This document shows, piece by piece, positions 62,382 to 64,000 of a DNA stretch of 64,000 bases (position 1 is the first letter of the stretch; every line of letters begins with the position of its first letter). The DNA comes from Thermococcus barophilus MP (lineage in GTDB: Archaea; Methanobacteriota_B; Thermococci; Thermococcales; Thermococcaceae): contig NC_014804.1 in assembly GCF_000151105.2 (NCBI RefSeq), forward strand, positions 186,001 through 250,000, in the 5' to 3' direction. The notes under the pieces were generated by a model, which saw only the letters and a program-made list of their open reading frames with translations, searched no databases and had not been told where the DNA came from. Position numbers and translations under genes: made by a program.

Positions 62382-63026
62382 ATGACGAAGAAGCTTTACT
62401 ATGAGGATGCATATCTAAAAGAAGCAAAAGCAAAAGTTGTTGAAATAAAAGATAATGCACTGCTTTTGGATCAGACCATTTTCTATCCAACAGGTGGAGG
62501 ACAGCCGCATGACAGGGGAACAATAAATGGTGTTCATGTTTTGGATGTTTACAAAGACGAGGAAGGTAATGTCTGGCATGTTGTAGAAGAGCCAGAGAAA
62601 TTCAGGATAGGAGATGAGGTTGAGCTTAAGATAGACTGGGATTATCGCTACAAGCTCATGCGTATCCACACCGCGATGCATCTCTTGGATCATGTGTTGA
62701 ATGAAGTTCTCGGCAAAGACAAATGGCAACTTTATGGCAGTGGAATGAGTGTGGAAAAGGGGAGATACGATATTCTTTACCCAGAAAACGTTAACAAGTA
62801 CAAAGAGCAGATTATTGAGCGTTTCAACAAGTATGTGGACGAAGGGGGGGAAGTCAAAATCTGGTGGGAGGGAGAGAAAAGGCTCACACAAATCAGGGAC
62901 TTTGAAGTTCTCCCATGCGGTGGAACCCATGTAAAGGATATCAGGGAGATTGGGCATATTAAAAAGCTGAAGCGCTCAAGCATAGGGAAAGGCAAGCAGA
63001 GGCTGGAGATATGGCTTGAAGATTGA
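62382..63026 (+). CDS. alaX: Alanyl-tRNA editing protein AlaX
   Basis: 214 residues matching free-standing editing domains of alanyl-tRNA synthetase: FYPTGGGQPHDRGTI (glycine motif), zinc ligands in IHTAMHLLDHVL near 97 and in LPCGGTHVKDI near 180. It removes serine (or glycine) wrongly attached to tRNA-Ala. The length fits AlaX-M. ATG 62382 follows AGGTGATAGAA. Confidence 0.94.
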   Translation: MTKKLYYEDAYLKEAKAKVVEIKDNALLLDQTIFYPTGGGQPHDRGTINGVHVLDVYKDEEGNVWHVVEEPEKFRIGDEVELKIDWDYRYKLMRIHTAMHLLDHVLNEVLGKDKWQLYGSGMSVEKGRYDILYPENVNKYKEQIIERFNKYVDEGGEVKIWWEGEKRLTQIRDFEVLPCGGTHVKDIREIGHIKKLKRSSIGKGKQRLEIWLED

Positions 63027-63128
63027 GCTTTTTTACCTTTCTTTTTAAAAGTTGCCCTTTCCGATATAAGAGTGAATTGACACAATATGTTTAAAAAGTT
63101 CAGATTGTATTGGATACTGGGTGAACTT

Positions 63129-63359
63129 ATGAGTGAGGTCATACTCCATTTGCCAGCGTGGATTGATGAAAGGGAGGCAAGAATAGCGTTGGCAGTTGAG
63201 CTCTATCGAGAAGGAAAAATAACCCTTAAACAGGCGGCTGAAATAGCGAATCTCTGTGTAGAAGACTTTATGAAAGAGCTTAGTAAGAGAAAAGTAAGTA
63301 TATTAAACTGGAATGAAAAAGAGCTTGAGGAAGAGATTGAGAATGCCGATAATTTCTGA
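63129..63359 (+). CDS. UPF0175-family antitoxin
   Basis: 76 residues: ILHLPAWIDEREARIALAVELYREGKITLKQAAEIANLCVEDFMKELSKRKV, a small helical DNA-binding-like protein of the UPF0175 family, often paired with PIN toxins of the DUF3368 group. The ATG at 63129 follows GGGTGAACTT. It overlaps the toxin gene by 17 bases. It should block the toxin and repress the operon. Confidence 0.85.
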   Translation: MSEVILHLPAWIDEREARIALAVELYREGKITLKQAAEIANLCVEDFMKELSKRKVSILNWNEKELEEEIENADNF

Positions 63360-63807
63360 TACGTCTCCTCTTATTCTTCTCAAGAAGACTGGTGGCATTT
63401 ATCTGCTTGAAGAACTCTTCAATGAAGTTGTAATTCCTCTTCAGGTTCAAAAGGAACTTTATGTTAGAGAAGAACATTATTTCAGTAGAATTAAGTTCTT
63501 AAAAGTGCAAAATCCAAAAAAGGAGCTTTTTAAAATATTGTTACTAACTCTTGATGAGGGAGAGGCTGGAGCAATAGCTCTGGCTATTGAGCATGGCTTA
63601 CCTCTCCTCATTGATGACCTAAAGGGTAGAAAAACTGCAAAGCAACTTGGATTAAAATACATAGGGACATTGGGAATTCTCAAAATTGCAAAGAACAGAA
63701 AAATAATAAGTGAGGTAAGACCGTTTATTGAAAAACTCCTGAGAAGCGGATATTACATTAGTCCTAAGCTTGTAGAGAAGTTCCTCCGGGAAATGGAAGA
63801 ATTTTAA
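63343..63807 (+). CDS. PIN-domain (DUF3368) toxin, putative ribonuclease
   Basis: 154 residues with the DUF3368/PIN acids: ISDTSPLILLKKTG (first Asp), EELFNEVVIPLQVQKEL, LDEGEAGAIALAIEHG and LLIDDLKGRKTAKQLGLKYIGTLGIL (late Asp pair). Such proteins are Mg2+-dependent RNases. ATG 63343 is inside the antitoxin gene, a normal type II toxin-antitoxin arrangement. The last 50 residues form a helical tail (KLLRSGYYISPKLVEKFL) typical for this family. Confidence 0.87.
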   Translation: MPIISDTSPLILLKKTGGIYLLEELFNEVVIPLQVQKELYVREEHYFSRIKFLKVQNPKKELFKILLLTLDEGEAGAIALAIEHGLPLLIDDLKGRKTAKQLGLKYIGTLGILKIAKNRKIISEVRPFIEKLLRSGYYISPKLVEKFLREMEEF

Positions 63808-64000
63808 CTAAATTCCCAATTTTTCCTTTACTTCCTCTATTGTTGCTCCTTTAATCAGCAAATCTTTTTCCCTTGAGGTCTCTCCTCTGAGTATAACAAC
63901 CTCTTTTCCAAGGAGTTTTGAGAGGAACTTTGTTAATTCTTTATTAGCTTTTCCGCCAACAGGGGGAGCGCTAACTTTCACCTTAATCCTTCCTTTCCAC
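63808..64000 (-). CDS. DUF167 (YggU-type) protein, partial
   Basis: The minus strand is open from the window edge to a TAG at 63810-63808, encoding the end WKGRIKVKVSAPPVGG, then KANKELTKFLSKLLGKEVVI and GATIEEVKEKLGI. This is the core and C-terminus of DUF167/UPF0235, a small widespread family of unknown function with the KVSAPPVGGKAN signature. The N-terminus lies beyond the window. Its stop abuts the toxin stop. Confidence 0.88.
   Translation of the reverse strand, partial: WKGRIKVKVSAPPVGGKANKELTKFLSKLLGKEVVILRGETSREKDLLIKGATIEEVKEKLGI

Overview
The window comes from a hyperthermophilic archaeon of the order Thermococcales, most likely Thermococcus or a close relative with a fairly AT-rich genome. 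The evidence is: an undivided RNA polymerase B gene followed by rpoA1 and rpoA2; GGTGA-type ribosome binding sites; BRE/TATA promoters before the tRNA genes; tRNA genes that encode CCA; paired box C/D guide RNAs; the archaeal nucleoside phosphorylases; a P. furiosus-type alanine aminotransferase; and a TrmB-controlled MalEFGK transporter. No rRNA, insertion sequence, CRISPR array or replication origin was seen.

Layout. 1-5858: tail of a FAD oxidoreductase with DUF1667, three tandem paralogous lipoproteins, a PrsW-like membrane protease, a phosphoesterase and a HAD hydrolase. 5976-9609: the two glycine decarboxylase P-protein subunits, then five tRNA genes around a divergent promoter. 9748-19233: the transcription/translation operon rpoH-rpoB-rpoA1-rpoA2-rpl30e-nusA-rpsL-rpsG. 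19306-28000: a phosphodiesterase, NreA DNA repair protein, tRNAs, a threonine synthase-like enzyme, uridine phosphorylase, MTA phosphorylase, a helical-repeat protein and a DUF89 phosphatase. 28081-39816: an MFS transporter, SRP54 with a stand-alone RAM domain, GfcR coupled to a degenerate KaiC-like/V4R protein, an Lrp regulator, a metallophosphoesterase that has lost its metal ligands, a flippase, FUN14, PadR, L40e, a MoaD/ubiquitin-like protein and alanine aminotransferase.

40046-50477 is a disaccharide locus. A lipoprotein-dependent ABC transporter (malEFGK) faces a trmB - beta-phosphoglucomutase - GH65 phosphorylase - glycogen-debranching-like block. The expected flow is import of an alpha-glucobiose, phosphorolysis to glucose and beta-glucose-1-phosphate, then conversion to glucose-6-phosphate. 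50516-55508 holds the tRNA G10 methyltransferase, an unusual four-gene operon with an ArsA-type ATPase and a MIP18-like protein that contains no cysteine at all, and CstA. 55688-60751 holds a biotin-containing carboxyltransferase, fructose-bisphosphate aldolase, biotin ligase and a Glt-type symporter. The right end has a duplicated surface protein, AlaX, a UPF0175/PIN toxin-antitoxin pair and a partial DUF167 gene.

Items absent from a simple ORF list are three box C/D guide RNAs (20448-20496, 38287-38342, 39987-40044) and two lysine-rich microproteins of 35 and 30 residues (29356-29463, 34957-35049). The strongest candidates for undescribed biology are the cysteine-free ArsA/MIP18 operon, the GfcR/degenerate-KaiC-V4R pair and the microproteins.
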